From: Zeus faber
Taxonomy: Eukaryota > Chordata > Actinopteri > Zeiformes > Zeidae
Direction: 5' to 3'
NCBI GenBank assembly: GCA_960531495.1
Contig: OY482852.1
Location: 28,125,121 to 28,189,120, forward strand
DNA: 64,000 nt
Positions 19,110 to 30,589 of this stretch are shown here, piece after piece. The stretch's first letter is position 1. Each line of letters starts with the position of its first letter. The notes below the pieces were generated by a model. That model was not told where the DNA came from. It was given only the letters and a program-made list of their open reading frames with translations, and did not search any database. The translations under genes and the position numbers were made by a program.

Positions 19110-19803
19110 AAAAAGGGCATTGAGGGTAACCACCCTCGATCTGTATGAGCCCGTCACACAAGGTGTAAATGTTAGGTTAGGATGTAACACTGCACTGCTG
19201 AGATCACCATTAATGGCGAAGCAGGCAGGTTGCACGGATAGGGCACAGAACCCCGACGCGCTTTGCAGAGGTCAGGGCGATAAGCAGTGCTGTCATAGAA
19301 GACAGCATCTTCAACAGGATCTAAGACATAGGTTCTAAGGGCGCCATACAGGACGCATCTAAAACCAGTTACAGTTCACACTGAGGAGCAACCGTGCATG
19401 TCCAGCTCTGCGTTGTCGCAGCCATATTAAGACTAACCACCGGACCTTTAGCGAAACCCTCATGACAGGCCAAAGTCGCTGCCGCGTACACTCTAATGGT
19501 GGCCCGCATGTGATGCTCGTCCATTAGAGACTGCAGGAATTCCAATATAGGAACAACACTGCAGCACAAGGGGTCGACCTCACTGTTGATGCACCACCGT
19601 TCAAAATCGTTACATTTGGAGGCGTAGAGACAAGAAGTAGACCATGTGCAAGAGCCCACAATGGTTGAGATCACAGCCTGTGACAGTTCATGCTGTTCAA
19701 GCCTACGCCTTTCAGGGGCCAGGCAAACAAAGGACATCCCAGGACTGGTAATGAGGTTACAGAGCCCCCGGCCTGCAACAGTGCACCGCGACACAATTTT
19801 CAA
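19110..19803 (-). pseudogene. DIRS-like tyrosine-recombinase remnant
   Basis: The minus-strand open stretch from 19803 to 19369 (144 codons) reads EQHELSQAVISTIVGS, YASKCNDFERWC and EVDPLCCSVVPILEFLQSLM, then ATIRVYAAATLACHEGF. This is the core-binding half of the tyrosine recombinase of teleost DIRS-type retrotransposons. Continuing downstream, other frames give LLIALTSAKRV, which holds the first catalytic arginine, and LCALSVQPACF. Frameshifts and stops separate the parts, so it is dead. No split direct repeats were identified. The family is assigned from remembered motifs. Confidence 0.7.
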
Positions 19804-20063
19804 GACGCTGAGAAGAGTCTAGTTGACTTCCTTGGTTTTTATAGGATATGCTGCTCCAATCTGATTGGATGAAGCGGGTGCAAGTGATGAATTTCAGTGA
19901 TTTATATCAATAGCAGCATAGCCACTAAGGGGCAGAGCATCCTAAAATAGAAAAACTCTTTGAAAGAACTTTACTCCAGTGCATTAGGCGGGCATTCTAA
20001 GCACACAATATAACTCAGATCATCTCCAATACAATTCTGTACATTTTAGGTTTAAATGATTGG

Positions 20064-20633
20064 TTGGCCATATTCCAACTCAAACCTTATTAAAATGTTT
20101 GTTCCCATCAATTATAACCTCGCTGAACACTTTCCTGTTGCACTCGGCTGCAGCTTCTCACTGTGCTTAATACAGCCCAATGGGGCATACATTTAAGTTA
20201 TGCCAGAAAAGTTAAGCTGTAGTTTAGTTATACCGGGGGAAAAAAAAGCTTCTAAACCATTTTATCAGGTTTATCAGGGCTTTATTTACACTTTTGCACT
20301 TCCGAAAATCACCATTTTTGGCTACATCCCCCCTAACAAGACTAGAAACAGGAAGTTATATCACTTCCTACAGGCAACCTACTGTAGCCAATGTTACAAT
20401 TTAGATTTACTGGGGCCATTACAAAAAGCATTTTTAAAATAAAATGTGATGTTTCTGTTATTCAAAAAATAATATTTAACTTTTTTTAGGCTTAAACAAA
20501 TTGGACTGGATTTAAGCACGGTGAGAAGATGCAGCAAAGTGGTAATTTTTTCAGTAGTAGTGTTGTGATATTAACAGCTACAAAATGATGGGAAACAACA
20601 TTTTAATAAGGCCTGGGTTGAAAAATGGTGAAG
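20064..20633. mobile_element. foldback/MITE with about 130-bp inverted arms
   Basis: Left arm caaaccttattaaaatgtt then gttcccatca, and later gcagcttctcactgtgctta, are matched in reverse by the right arm: tgatgggaaacaacattttaataagg and, further in, acggtgagaagatgcagc. The arms are diverged but collinear. There is no coding capacity and no clear target duplication. One arm of the same family is at 2280-2440. Confidence 0.65.
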
Positions 20634-21789
20634 CTATTCTTTAAAAACAAGCTAAGCCAACAAGAAAAAGGCCTATACTGTATACTATATGTTTGAATAT
20701 TGACCATTTGAGAGCCAGAAGATAGGTTGCTTTGGAAGGTGACGCATTACCGTATTCTCTAATGGACAATAATGTAAATTGTGTGTTTTTGTAAACCTTG
20801 TTTCATGAGCTTATCCCCCTTCAAAATGTTAATGTTAAAGGTAAGATTTTGCTCAGCAGTAAAATGACTACAATGCCTACATAAAAACACTTCTATTTAC
20901 TTCCCCTAGCTCTATTTGATGTAAATGTGTGTAAAACTAATAACGTACTTGCAGATATTGGACTTCCCAGACTTAAACTAAATAAATAAAGACAACAACA
21001 TTAAGTGAGTGCGTTTTGGTGCAGCAATGTGGTCTACTGTCTTTTTCCCCTTTCTGCCTCGGGGCATATGAAGTGACAAACGATGACTAAGTCCAATTGG
21101 AAAAATGGATTCCTCACAAAATTCAATGCCATTTTATCTTCGCAAACCTAATCTGGCAGCCTATTTGGTCTCTCGTACAGTAGATATGCAATATTGCTTT
21201 TCGGAGATTACTTCTTGGCACACATGCGATGGCTTTTATGTGTTTGGCCTCATCCAAGTCTATGCTCCCCCCCAAATTTCATCGATTAAGACGTCTAAAA
21301 GACGAATAGTTGTTTTGGATAAAAGTTCTCAATGAGGCATACAGTGCATTTGTTTCTAATGTCATTCTATCATTTCACATTTACCTAAAATACATGACGC
21401 ATTTTCTTCAGCTCCTCAGTATTTGAGGATTCCAACAATGATTCCATTGAATTAATTTGAAAAGGTAATTACAATGAAGAGTGGTCTACTTGTCTTGAGT
21501 CCCCTTATGCCTGGAGTAGCACACTTGCCCTTTGACAACCACAGTGGAACAACTCATTTAAAGTGGAAATATTCAATTCAACTCAACAACTAGTAAATCC
21601 AATCAATTGGTGCCTTATGACTATTACAATTTTGAAGTTGCTTTACACCGCATAGAAAGAACCACAAAGTGACATGAGACACGAGCAATAGATTTTTTTT
21701 CTATCTTCTTTACATTTAGTTTATTTTTCGGTTTAATTTTCTGGTTGGTTCGTGTAATTGGTTGGTTCGCAGGTTTATTGTATTGTTAT

Positions 21790-22064
21790 TGTGAACGATC
21801 GTTCTGGCTCAGGGCCAGGGAATGAGGAAGAGGAGGCAGGCGGAGGCGAAACAGCGCCAGTTGCCGTGTTTATTCACAGGTCTCTCGAACAAAAGGTGGC
21901 TCGTTGGTCGAAAAAGAAACTGCGGGCTCGCAGGCCCATATATATATAAATAGTTCTGGGATATCCGGGTATCTCCAGCTGTCCATGCTGGTTCGTGTCC
22001 CTCTGGCTGCTTTGCCGACACGCGCGTCCTCCTCCGGGGACACACAAACACACAAACCACCACA
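21790..22064 (-). mobile_element. Gmr1-like solo LTR with 5-bp target duplication
   Basis: In minus orientation it starts TGTGGTGGTTTG and ends GATCGTTCACA. The R-U5 part (gtgaataaacacg, gctgtttcgcctcc, ctcattccctggccctgagcc) matches the end of the LTRs at 55029-55410 and 57596-58005. GTTAT flanks both sides (21785-21789 and 22065-22069). The clean duplication without internal sequence shows LTR-LTR recombination. A TATA-like tatatatata lies within. Confidence 0.85.
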
Positions 22065-23350
22065 GTTATTTTTTAGGTCTATTGTACATGGCAAAATATC
22101 TCCTCGTTAATGATAAAGTATAAAGTATTTTTTTTCTATTGATTGTTTATCATTAGGTTTACTGTTTATTGCCAAAAAAAATGTTTTTTTTAGGTTTATT
22201 CTTTGGGTTTATTGTCAATTGTTAGGTTTATTGTATTTTTTCATATTTTAAATTCACATTTTATTCTAAATTATTTTGTGTCGTTATTATATATAATAAT
22301 TAAAGTCATGCTTGTAGCTATAAAAATGCAGCTTACTATTCATATTTTAATGCAATTTAAATGAATGTTGAATTCACTCTAAAACGTATTTTCATTCATA
22401 GTTGGGTAACTTTACAGAAACCGGCTATGAAGCATCATATTCATCTCCAAGCAGGTTTGACAATGGGTTATTTGTCATTATGGATATATTTATGGATATT
22501 GTTATGCAGCTTTGAGAGAAAGCGCATCTATAAAGGTGTGTTTCCAGGAGTAATCAATGATCTGTTAACTGAGAGTGATCAATTGCTGATCACCTGGTTT
22601 ACACTGGCAGTTGAAGCCCTTCTTTTATTATAAATTTTTCATATGTAATTATAAAAGTCATTATCTAGAGCGGCAATATAACTGGACCAACCGTCTACCA
22701 TGTCCATGTGAATGCAGCATTATTCCTAGTTTTATTGCATATTAACCCATCTGTTTTCTACTTAGATTCTTGACTTATAACATTATTAGCCCGATTGGAA
22801 CCCAGATCTTTGGGGAAACTGAACAAATCAGAACATCCTTGTAATAGGTGCTTAAGCATGTCATTTAAACATGTTTATTGCACTAGATTCCAGGGAGGAG
22901 TTGAGTTACACATTCGGGCGAATGCAATGATTTTTTTACTTTTTACTTAAAAGCATGTGCCAGAGGAGAGACCACAGCACACAAAAAATTGAAACAATAA
23001 ACATGGAGGCTGTCACATGAAATGCTACTTTACATGAGAAGCAATAAGTGTGCAGCAGGTTTTGCAGGCCCTATAAAAAAACACAGAAAACTGAATGATA
23101 TATACTGTACATTGGTGTGGTATTGATTTTCTAGATGTACATTTTTATTAGATCTATTTGTATTATTTAGCAGAAGGAGATGGCACCACAGTTGACGGCA
23201 TATACTCTATTCACGTACAGTACCTGGGCACTGGCCTTGGCTTCCATGCATGTCAGATGCTACGCACAGCACATTAGCGTAGCCTCCACAAACGTACTGA
23301 GTGACAATTTATTCAGATGGGGATGTAAAAAGGTTGAGCCCCACTGTTCG

Positions 23351-23779
23351 ATATACACCGATCAGCCCCAACATTAAAACCAGTGACGGGTGAAGTGAAT
23401 AACATTGATCATCTTGTTCCAGTGGGACCGGTCAAGGGGTGGGATAAATGAGGCAGCAAGTGAACAGTCAGTTCTTGAAGTTGATGTGTTGGAAGCAGGA
23501 AAAAATGAGCAAGCGTAAGGATCTGAGTGATTTGACAAGGGCCAAATTGTGATGGCTAAACGACTGGATCAGAGCATCTCCAAAACAACAGGTCTTGTGG
23601 GGTGTTCCCAGTATGCAGTGGTTTGTACCCACCAAAACTTGGCCAAGGAAGGACAACCGGTGAACCGGCAACAGGGTCATGGGCGGCCAAGGCTCATTGA
23701 TGCACGTGTGGAGTGAAAAGTAGCCTGTCTGATCTGATCCCACAGAAGATCTACTGTAGCACAAATTGCTGAAAAAGTC
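23351..23779 (+). pseudogene. Tc1-like transposon, 5' fragment with transposase start
   Basis: The segment begins ccgatcagccccaacatta, matching the terminal repeat of a common teleost Tc1-like element. It includes the N-terminal helix-turn-helix coding region (MSKRKDLSD, then in shifted frames [39 protein letters not shown]). A missing base after LSD shifts the frame and stops occur. It stops abruptly near gctgaaaaagt, where a G-rich segment begins. Confidence 0.75.
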
Positions 23780-23785
23780 CTTCCG

Positions 23786-24170
23786 GGCCCCTGGGTGGCG
23801 GCTTGCTGTTGGTGTGGGTTGGGGTGTGGAGGGTGGCTGTCGGCCTTTGCTCCCGCTGCGTGGCTTCTCTGCAGTGTGTCGCGGGTGCCGGGGGTGGTGG
23901 AGGGCCCACATATCTGGCGGCCTGCTAGCATCAACGGGGGGTGGGGGCTGACATCCAGGTGAGCACACTCGGCTGTGTGGATGGGCGCTCGGGGCTAGTG
24001 GCTGGATGGGGCGTCTGGTCGGCTGTGGTGGGGCGGGCCTCGCCCTTGGGGTGCGGGTGGGCGTGGGGGCCCCGCTGGACGGTGTGTCGGACAGTCGGCT
24101 TGGGACCTGGCTCCGGGCCTGCGGTAGCACGGAAAAGGCCACGGGCGCCAGGAAGAGGCCACAGTAAGAG
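23786..24170. other. G-rich, strand-asymmetric GC island
   Basis: About 385 bp on the plus strand dominated by G and T with many GGG/GGGG runs, in an AT-rich region. It abuts the broken Tc1-like copy. The 235-codon minus-strand frame across it is Pro/Arg/Ser-rich low complexity and is not supported as a gene. Origin unknown; possibly part of another repeat. Confidence 0.5.
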
Positions 24171-24391
24171 GCCATGTGCTGAATTGCTGAATAGACTTAA
24201 TTAACTCTGTTTTTCGATACATGCTGTCTTCTGATGTTTATGTTTTTCCATGTATTCCAATTGTTGTTTGGTTCCATGTTTATTTGTTTAACCAGTGGAG
24301 ATTCTCCCCTCTTGGAGTAGCGATTCGTTGTTTATAGACCATATCATGGTAAGATAGTTCTTCAAAGAGTGGGACTGATGGTGGTTCTATG

Positions 24392-24572
24392 TAACAAAAA
24401 ACTGTGCTCTTTCTACCAGAGGACAGAGTTATTGCAGCAGCTCTTGATGATTAATGAATTAATAAAGAGTTGCATTGCAAGTTGAGAACTCCACTTGCAG
24501 ACTAACTCTGTCCTGGATGCAATGGCATACAAATACTCTGTGTTGTATGCCCAGCATGCTGACAGCACAGGT
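24392..24572 (+). repeat. dispersed repeat, copy 1 (pair with 40883-41062)
   Basis: Shares cttgatgattaatgaat-aataaa, ttgcaagttgagaa and tgtatgcccagcat-ctgacag-acagg with the copy at 40883-41062. Identity is moderate over about 180 bp. Type unknown. A (CA)n array follows at 24597-24680. Confidence 0.65.
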
Positions 24573-24594
24573 TAAAAAAAATAAAAATAAAAAA

Positions 24595-24596
<2 letters not shown>

Positions 24597-24680
<84 letters not shown>
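24597..24680. repeat. (CA)n microsatellite
   Basis: 84 bp of uninterrupted CA. Confidence 0.95.
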
Positions 24681-24683
<3 letters not shown>

Positions 24684-24774
24684 ATTAGTTCACTGATAAC
24701 TGTAAATAAATAAAATGATATTTGAATATAATGTAGTTTTTGGTGATGTAGGAAGTTGCATCATACATATACAC

Positions 24775-25070
24775 ACAGTACCAGTAAAATGTTCGGATAC
24801 ACCTACTCATTCAAGGGATTTTCTTTATTTTTGCTATTTTCTTCTATTGCAGAATAATAGTGAAGACACCAAAACAATGAAATAACATAATATGAAATTA
24901 TGTAGTAACCAAAAAAGTGTTTAGATTTTATATTCCTCCAATCCCCCTTTGCCTTGAGCCTCGATGACAGCTTTGCAGAGTCTTGGCATTCTCTTAACCA
25001 GCTTCATTCCATATGTGTTATTTCATAGTTTGCATGTCTTCACTAGTATTCTACAATGTAGAAAATATTA
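24775..25070 (+). mobile_element. internally deleted Tc1-like element
   Basis: The left end acagtaccagtaaaatgttc, followed by ggatacacctactcattcaa, is the terminal repeat of a widespread teleost Tc1-like element. taatagtgaagacaccaaaa, cttggcattctcttaaccag and the right-hand tctacaatgtagaaaatatta belong to the same family. The transposase interior is missing and the right terminal repeat is cut short. Confidence 0.75.
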
Positions 25071-26388
25071 GTGTGTATATCATCTTTTAAAATAAAATTT
25101 TATTCAGATTTGCCCTTTACATTGAACTTATAGGTGCAAGCTTGACAAGGTTTTACAATTCTGATGGGTTTTGATGAGGCTAAGGATTGCCAGGACAGAA
25201 TGCTGAGTCTGACTGACTTTAAGGTCCCCTGGCTGTCAATCACCATGAGGCAGCGCTACACATCAAGGTGTGAATTGATGGCTCTGTGTCTCTTCCTGCA
25301 GCCAGTGCAATATGTTAGGACGGCTGAACACTGCGGCGTACAACAGCCTTGTAGGTGCTCGGAAAAACTCATAAAAAGGGTGTGGAGAAAGTGCCGGCGA
25401 TTTTATGGGCGGAGGAGAGTTACAGCGCCTGCCCTGCATATATTAGCTTTGTTTGTCGCGTTGTCAGGACGCAAAGCCTTTTCTCTGAACTCGGGGGGTC
25501 CCACGTGACTCCACCTGACAATCAGTCAGGGAGATCTCCGCAGCATGTGACGATCAGTGATGTGCGGTGACTGGCTTTGGCGTTTCAAAGCATCGAAAAA
25601 ATGAAAATGATTCGTTTTGACAGAAACGGAGGCTTCGCTCATCAAAAAATTTCCGCCGCCGTGAATCAATACCGTTAAGGGTTGTACTTGTAAATAATAC
25701 ATTGTTACCAAGACACGTCAGTGGTATTGTGTCAAACCCTCCATACAGAGCTAATTTAGTGTGAAAGTGTGGAAAATATTTGAATGTGTCACAACTTTCT
25801 GTCACAAAATATGTATCTTTAAATGGCTAATTATATTGTAATTGGTCTTTATAAGAACGAATGAAAGCATTACCAAAATAACACTCAGTGCATCCCTTTT
25901 GAGTGTATCAATATTCTGAGTCACATCGTAATGGAAGACGCATCCGTGGGAAATAATATGGTAAAAATATTAGGTATATTGTTATGAAACAGATGAAAAG
26001 GTCCACTCAAAACCCCAAAGTCCAGATAGTGATGGTTGCTGCACTTGAATGATATTTTTTAGATTCCATACAATTCATCTTACTTTATTGTTATTAACAA
26101 ATAGTGTTGTGAAGGACATGGAAGCCCAGAGGGGAATGATGAAAAAACGTTAATAAAATGTTTTAACTGAGAGGCTAGAACACTTAAGTCATCTGTTACC
26201 GAAAACTTTGATTGCAACAAACTTGGACATACAGTAGGCCAAAAAAGTAACTTATTTTACTTATTTCCCTTACCCCTGTGGGATTCCGTAGAAAGCTATT
26301 TTATTTTGAATGTTACTTATATCAGGGTTTTGCAAAAACACAAACAAAAAAACATGATGTGAAGGTAAGGTTTCTTTATGCTTTAGAG

Positions 26389-27962
26389 CAGAAGTGTCAA
26401 ACTCAATCAAAGAGGGGCCAAAAAAAAAAAACTGGGTCCAAGTTGCGGGTCAAACAGAGTTGATATTTATTGAAAATAAGAACATGTTTTTTCAGATGTA
26501 TTATTACAAATTAACTTAACTTAACTTCTCCAAAGGCACCTTAGAGAACTCAGAACAAATCAAGCTTATAGATTTAACAATGTAATGAGATCAAATTCCA
26601 AATATAAGACCACTGAGTCATTTCTCGTGAAAATATTTTTGGTAGTAATAATAATAACGCATTTTATTTTTGATAGTCTTGAAAGTGTGCAAATATTTCA
26701 GGCATAACTATTAACAGTATTCCTTGTGATTACAGGAGGAAAATGGAAAAACATTTAAGTACATTTTGCCAGATGCTTGGCATCTTTTCTTAGTTGCAAG
26801 TTCATCAATGTCTGGAGTCAGGCAATGGGCTGTGGCAATTCTCAGGATGGAATGAAATTGTCCGTCACTGAGACCACTCCTGTGTGACACAATGTTACCT
26901 GGTGTATAATGCAGTGGTAAACTGTCAGCTCACCTGCGCAATTTTCCTCCTGCATCTTATCCCGCAATCTGCCCACTAATCCACTCTTTCTACTGCACAT
27001 TGCAGGTGCTCCATCTGTTGTCAGTCCTACCAGTTTGTCCCAAGGCAGCTTCATTTAATTTACACAATTAGATACTTCTTCAAATAAGGTATTTTCCCGC
27101 GGTTGTGCCGTGCATTGATTGAATTCCCAAAAGTTTCTCTGTAACGCATAAGTCAGAGTCCACTCCACGGATGAAGATTGACAGCTGGGCAGTATGTGTT
27201 GTGTCGCCGCTCTCATCCACAGCAAGGGAATATGCAATGAAGTATTTTTCTTTTTCCATCAGCTGATTTTGTATATTAGTAGCAAGCTCACATGTCCGGT
27301 CAGCAACAGTGTTTCTTCTAAGGCTTACATTTAAAAATGCTTGCTTTTTGTCAGGACACACAACTTCGCACACTTTACTCATGCGTCGCTTCACAAACTC
27401 TCCCTCAGTAAATGGCCGGGCCGATTTAGCTATTTCTTCTGCCACAAAAAATGTAGCTTTAACGGCAGCCTCACTTTGAGATCTTGCTTTTTTGAACATC
27501 GCCTGCTGTGACACCTCTTTAACTCTAAGCTTCTGCTTCTGTGTGTCCACCTCCTTGTACCCATCCCCGTGTTTCGTTTCATAGTGTCGTCTTATGTTGT
27601 ATTTTTTAATTATGGCCACAACAGCGTGAACAGATACTCCATCCCTCCCATCTGTCTTGAAAGCCCCTGTTTTCAAAGTCCACCTTTCGTTTGGTCATTA
27701 TTGGTAGGGCTAGATTTAGCTTAAAGTTGAACCAAAGTGACAGGATGAGCGTGAGACTGATGAGTTTGTCAATTAAGGGGCTTGCCGCCGTTGATTCACG
27801 TCTCAACCAATAGCTGGCATCAAAGCGCCAGCTATTGCAGAGCAGTCTGGGATTTGTAGTGTTAATGCTGTGCGTGCTTTATAACCGCCAATTCTGATAG
27901 ACAAAGTATTATCTCCTGGGCAGGATACAATTGTCCAGCGGGCTTTGAGTTTGACACGTCTG
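26389..27962 (-). mobile_element. complete but dead hAT transposon
   Basis: 18-bp terminal inverted repeats CAGAAGTGTCAAACTCAA (26389-26406) and, in reverse, CAGACGTGTCAAACTCAA (27945-27962) differ at one base. The flanks CTTTAGAG (26381-26388) and CTTTTGAG (27963-27970) form an 8-bp target duplication with one mismatch, the hAT hallmark. It carries a broken transposase on the minus strand (separate entry). It lies in the 11.9-kb csmd3 intron, in the same orientation as the gene. Confidence 0.93.
26790..27770 (-). pseudogene. hAT transposase pseudogene (GTF2IRD2/ZBED-like)
   Basis: The reading starts MTKRKVDFENRG, then after a frameshift gives VVAIIKKYNIRRHYETKH (end of a BED zinc finger), SEAAVKATFFVAEEIAKSARP, CPDKKQAFLNVSLRRNTVA and YSLAVDESGDTT, the DES being in the hAT catalytic region. 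After another frameshift and a stop near 27057, [20 protein letters not shown] and [10 protein letters not shown] follow. Two deletions are evident: one removes the first zinc-binding cysteine pair, the other joins IIHQ directly to the C-terminal piece [20 protein letters not shown]. The protein is remembered as the GTF2IRD2-like hAT type of fish. It cannot be functional. Confidence 0.9.
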
Positions 27963-28059
27963 CTTTTGAGGTCGAAGAGGACACAGCCGTGGGCGGTCGG
28001 TGAAAGGGTTAATTTGGAAAATTTTCATAAGTAGGCAGCAGCGGTTACCCGGGGACCCG

Positions 28060-28340
28060 TCCGAGCGCGTCAAAGTCATCCCGAATCAGCGGCCGTCACT
28101 CTCCTCCCCAGCCGTGTCAACACGCCGCACTTAACAGTCATCGCCACGCACGCCAGCGCCCGCCTTTTGACTCTTTCACTTCTAGCCTTCTGTCTGACAG
28201 ACTCCTGCTCCCTCGCTCGCTCTCCCCTCCACTTCTCCAGGTCCCCGGCAGCGACATTCAGGGACAGCGGCGCTCATCGCTGCGGCGATTGATTAGCGCT
28301 TTTTAAAAGTGGTTCTAATTATTGGGTGGCAGGATGACCT
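28060..28340. other. CpG-containing unique segment in intron
   Basis: This unique stretch is richer in CpG than its surroundings (gtccgagcgcgtcaaagtc, cgccacgcacgccagcgcc, catcgctgcggcgattgatt). It has no coding frame and no repeat signature. It could be an enhancer or a minor promoter; this is inference. Confidence 0.25.
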
Positions 28341-28659
28341 AAACCTGGAGGATGGCGGCACGTGGAGCGACGGGTGACCTCGGCCTCGAGGTTGGGGGTC
28401 AAACCCATTTTGTGTCTTTTGCGCTTCTCCGGGCTGGGGTGGGGGGTGTTTTACATCAAGCCAAAACAAAGGCCGTAAAATCTCCTATCACATGCCCCCA
28501 TAATTCTTTCTTTTAATAAAAAACAGTTTAGTTTTTAGCTTACCAACACTGCAGATAAAGGATAGGGTTGAAAGCTTTGTCTGTTTTTGGAGATTGTTCT
28601 CGCCGCGTGAATGAAAAAGATTTGTTTTTAATTCCCGTCTCTTCCTTTGATTCAGATAT

Positions 28660-29565
28660 TGCGTGGGTGAGCGACGGACGAATTCCGGTGAGCGATGGAC
28701 CAGAGAGTCGGAATAATCGTTTGTCTCTGTGTTGTGAATGGAATTCTCAAAGGAGTCATTTAATTCTCACAATTATATATTTTGTTGTAGTGTAAAACGT
28801 CACATTCCATATGAATTATGACCATGTCTTGACCTTTTTCCATATTAATTTAATCCTCAGTAGTTATTTTCACTCTGCAATTCAAAGATTCACTCACTCC
28901 ATCCCTCTCACTTCCTCGCTCTTGGCTCACCCACACACTGAATCTCAACTTAAGCGGGTGGTTGGGCTTGTGAGTCGTAGATGCCGGCTCTTGTTGTACA
29001 CAAATCGAGACTCAGTGAATGCCCCTGTGCCTGGCTGGAGTTACTGAGCCACAAACAAAACAAACAACCAAAGTGTGGGAGTCTCTGCCCACAGGTAGGG
29101 GTTTACGGAGGGAGACAGAGTCTAACCGGCCGTGGTTTCAAAAAATTTTTTTATTATAACATTGAACAAAAAAGCTCGCTGGCCACAAGTATAAATAATA
29201 AAGAATGATGATTTTGAGCGCAGGAGTAAATGGTGTTTGCCTGTGCGATCCCCTCTGCAAGACAGACAGACACTAAGAAAGCTCCCTGCGCCTGCACGGC
29301 TCCGATTGGTCCGACTCGGGGCAGCTTGGTGGCCGCGGGAAAGGGAGCCATGCGGCCGTCTGCAGCCGCGGCTTGACCACGCACCCTTGGTCCGCCACAC
29401 AAAGCGAGCAAAACTAACGAACGGTTGAAACGAACGGTCGAAACGAACGGTCGAAACGAACGGTCGAAACGTACGAACGAAACAAATGACAAACAAACAA
29501 ACAATTATTTTGCCGGAGTGACTCCCGACTCTTGAGACATAAAAGATTAGCTGGCTTGCGTCACT
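28660..29565 (+). repeat. dispersed repeat family X, copy 1, split by a solo LTR
   Basis: The body (28675-28885: aattatatattttgttgtag, cacattccatatgaattatg, accatgtcttgacc) matches 46016-46215 collinearly. Its right end (29520-29555: ttgccggagtgactcccgac) matches ends at 46615-46650 and 12655-12720. Between them sit the solo LTR at 29074-29399 and a short tandem array of a 13-bp unit (gaaacgaacggtc) at about 29416-29475. The element class is unknown. Confidence 0.6.
29074..29399 (-). mobile_element. Gmr1-like solo LTR with 5-bp target duplication
   Basis: On the minus strand it starts TGTGGCGGACCAAGG then cgtggtcaagccgc, like the LTRs at 55029 and 57596, and ends GACTCCCACA. It includes ccagcgagcttttttgttc and an AATAAA-like signal. 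CAAAG flanks both sides (29069-29073 and 29400-29404). It is inserted in family X copy 1. Confidence 0.85.
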
Positions 29566-29663
29566 GTGATGCCTATAATTAGTGGTACAGAAAGCCACAG
29601 GATGTTTTGATAGTTGATCGTATCCATCCCCTCCCCGCACTCATCCCCACGACTCAAACTCAC

Positions 29664-29913
29664 CAGATGGTGGGTGGTTCCGAGCCCTCCACCTCCAGGT
29701 AATCCGACTTCTCGTCCATCTGGAAGTCGGTGAACACCAGCGAGATGGTATCTCCCGGGTCGGCCAGGACGGTCCACTTACACTCCCCACTGCCGGGCCC
29801 CCCTCCGCCGCCGACGGTGCCTGCTCCGGAGGGGTCGCCGCCGCTGCTGAGGAAATCAGGGCTGTTGATGAGCCCGCTAGAGCCCCTCAGGGTGCCGCCA
29901 CACGTATCCTCGG
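29664..29913 (-). CDS. csmd3: csmd3 exon: CUB 2, first part, with Gly-rich loop
   Basis: This 250-nt exon opens with EDTCGGTLRG and ends in PPTIW, split after TG. The acceptor follows a TTGATTGACAG tract; the donor is GTGAGT. It contains the CUB core GDTISLVFTDFQ. Between SPDF and the second cysteine (codon at 29780-29782) the usual short loop is replaced by a stretch rich in Gly, Ser and Pro, about 14 residues longer than the remembered CSMD1 and CSMD2 loops and lacking the conserved tyrosine. Reading frame and splice phases stay intact, so this looks like a real in-frame insertion from GC-rich sequence. Confidence 0.95.
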
Positions 29914-30431
29914 CTGTCAATCAACAGAAAGAAATGGGGGCAGGGGGGAGAATCGGAGGAGACACGTTTACTCTGGGTCATCGGATAACACCGGATAACG
30001 CCTGCATTGTTGGGGAAAGGGGGTTATTTGGTGCGCGTGTGGTTGACTCCCTAAGAGACGGTAAGCGGTGGCAACAATTCAAATCAAAAATCTGATTTTA
30101 CCAACAAACCAAACATTTTTTAAACCATTTCTCATGTAATCGCTGCACTGACGGAAAACTTGTGAGACAACGTTCATTACAAACCAAAATTGTTCATCTC
30201 TATTGTTGTGATAGGAAAAAGAAGAATAGACGTATGAAGCTCCCCCCCGTGTCTTGGCCCTCCCTTCTCCCACCAAACCTCCCTTAGTCACAGCAATTTA
30301 TCAGTTTGTCCTCCAATCTCCCATATGTTTGGGGAAACAAACAAACATGGATAAACAATGCTTAGAATTCTGTGAAATTGTATATTTTTCCCCACCCGAT
30401 GTGGGCCGTGCAGCACTCTGGTGTAATGAGA

Positions 30432-30477
<46 letters not shown>
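30432..30477. repeat. (CT)n microsatellite
   Basis: About 46 bp of CT on the plus strand, in the 20.8-kb intron. Confidence 0.95.
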
Positions 30478-30481
<4 letters not shown>

Positions 30482-30589
30482 TTATTTGCCTTCCAATCTA
30501 TCGTATGACTGTTAGTCGCTGTCCCCCTATCTTTCTTTCTCTCCTGGTTTGTTTCAAAACATTGTAATGACGGCAGCGCTTCCACAGTT

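Noticed and set aside
23468-24175. 235-codon minus-strand open frame
   Set aside because: It spans a Tc1-like fragment and a G-rich low-complexity island. The Pro/Arg/Ser-rich product matches no family and is a composition effect.
29122-29640. 172-codon minus-strand frame with RPFVSTVRFDRS-like repeats
   Set aside because: It translates a solo LTR and a 13-bp tandem array, not a gene.
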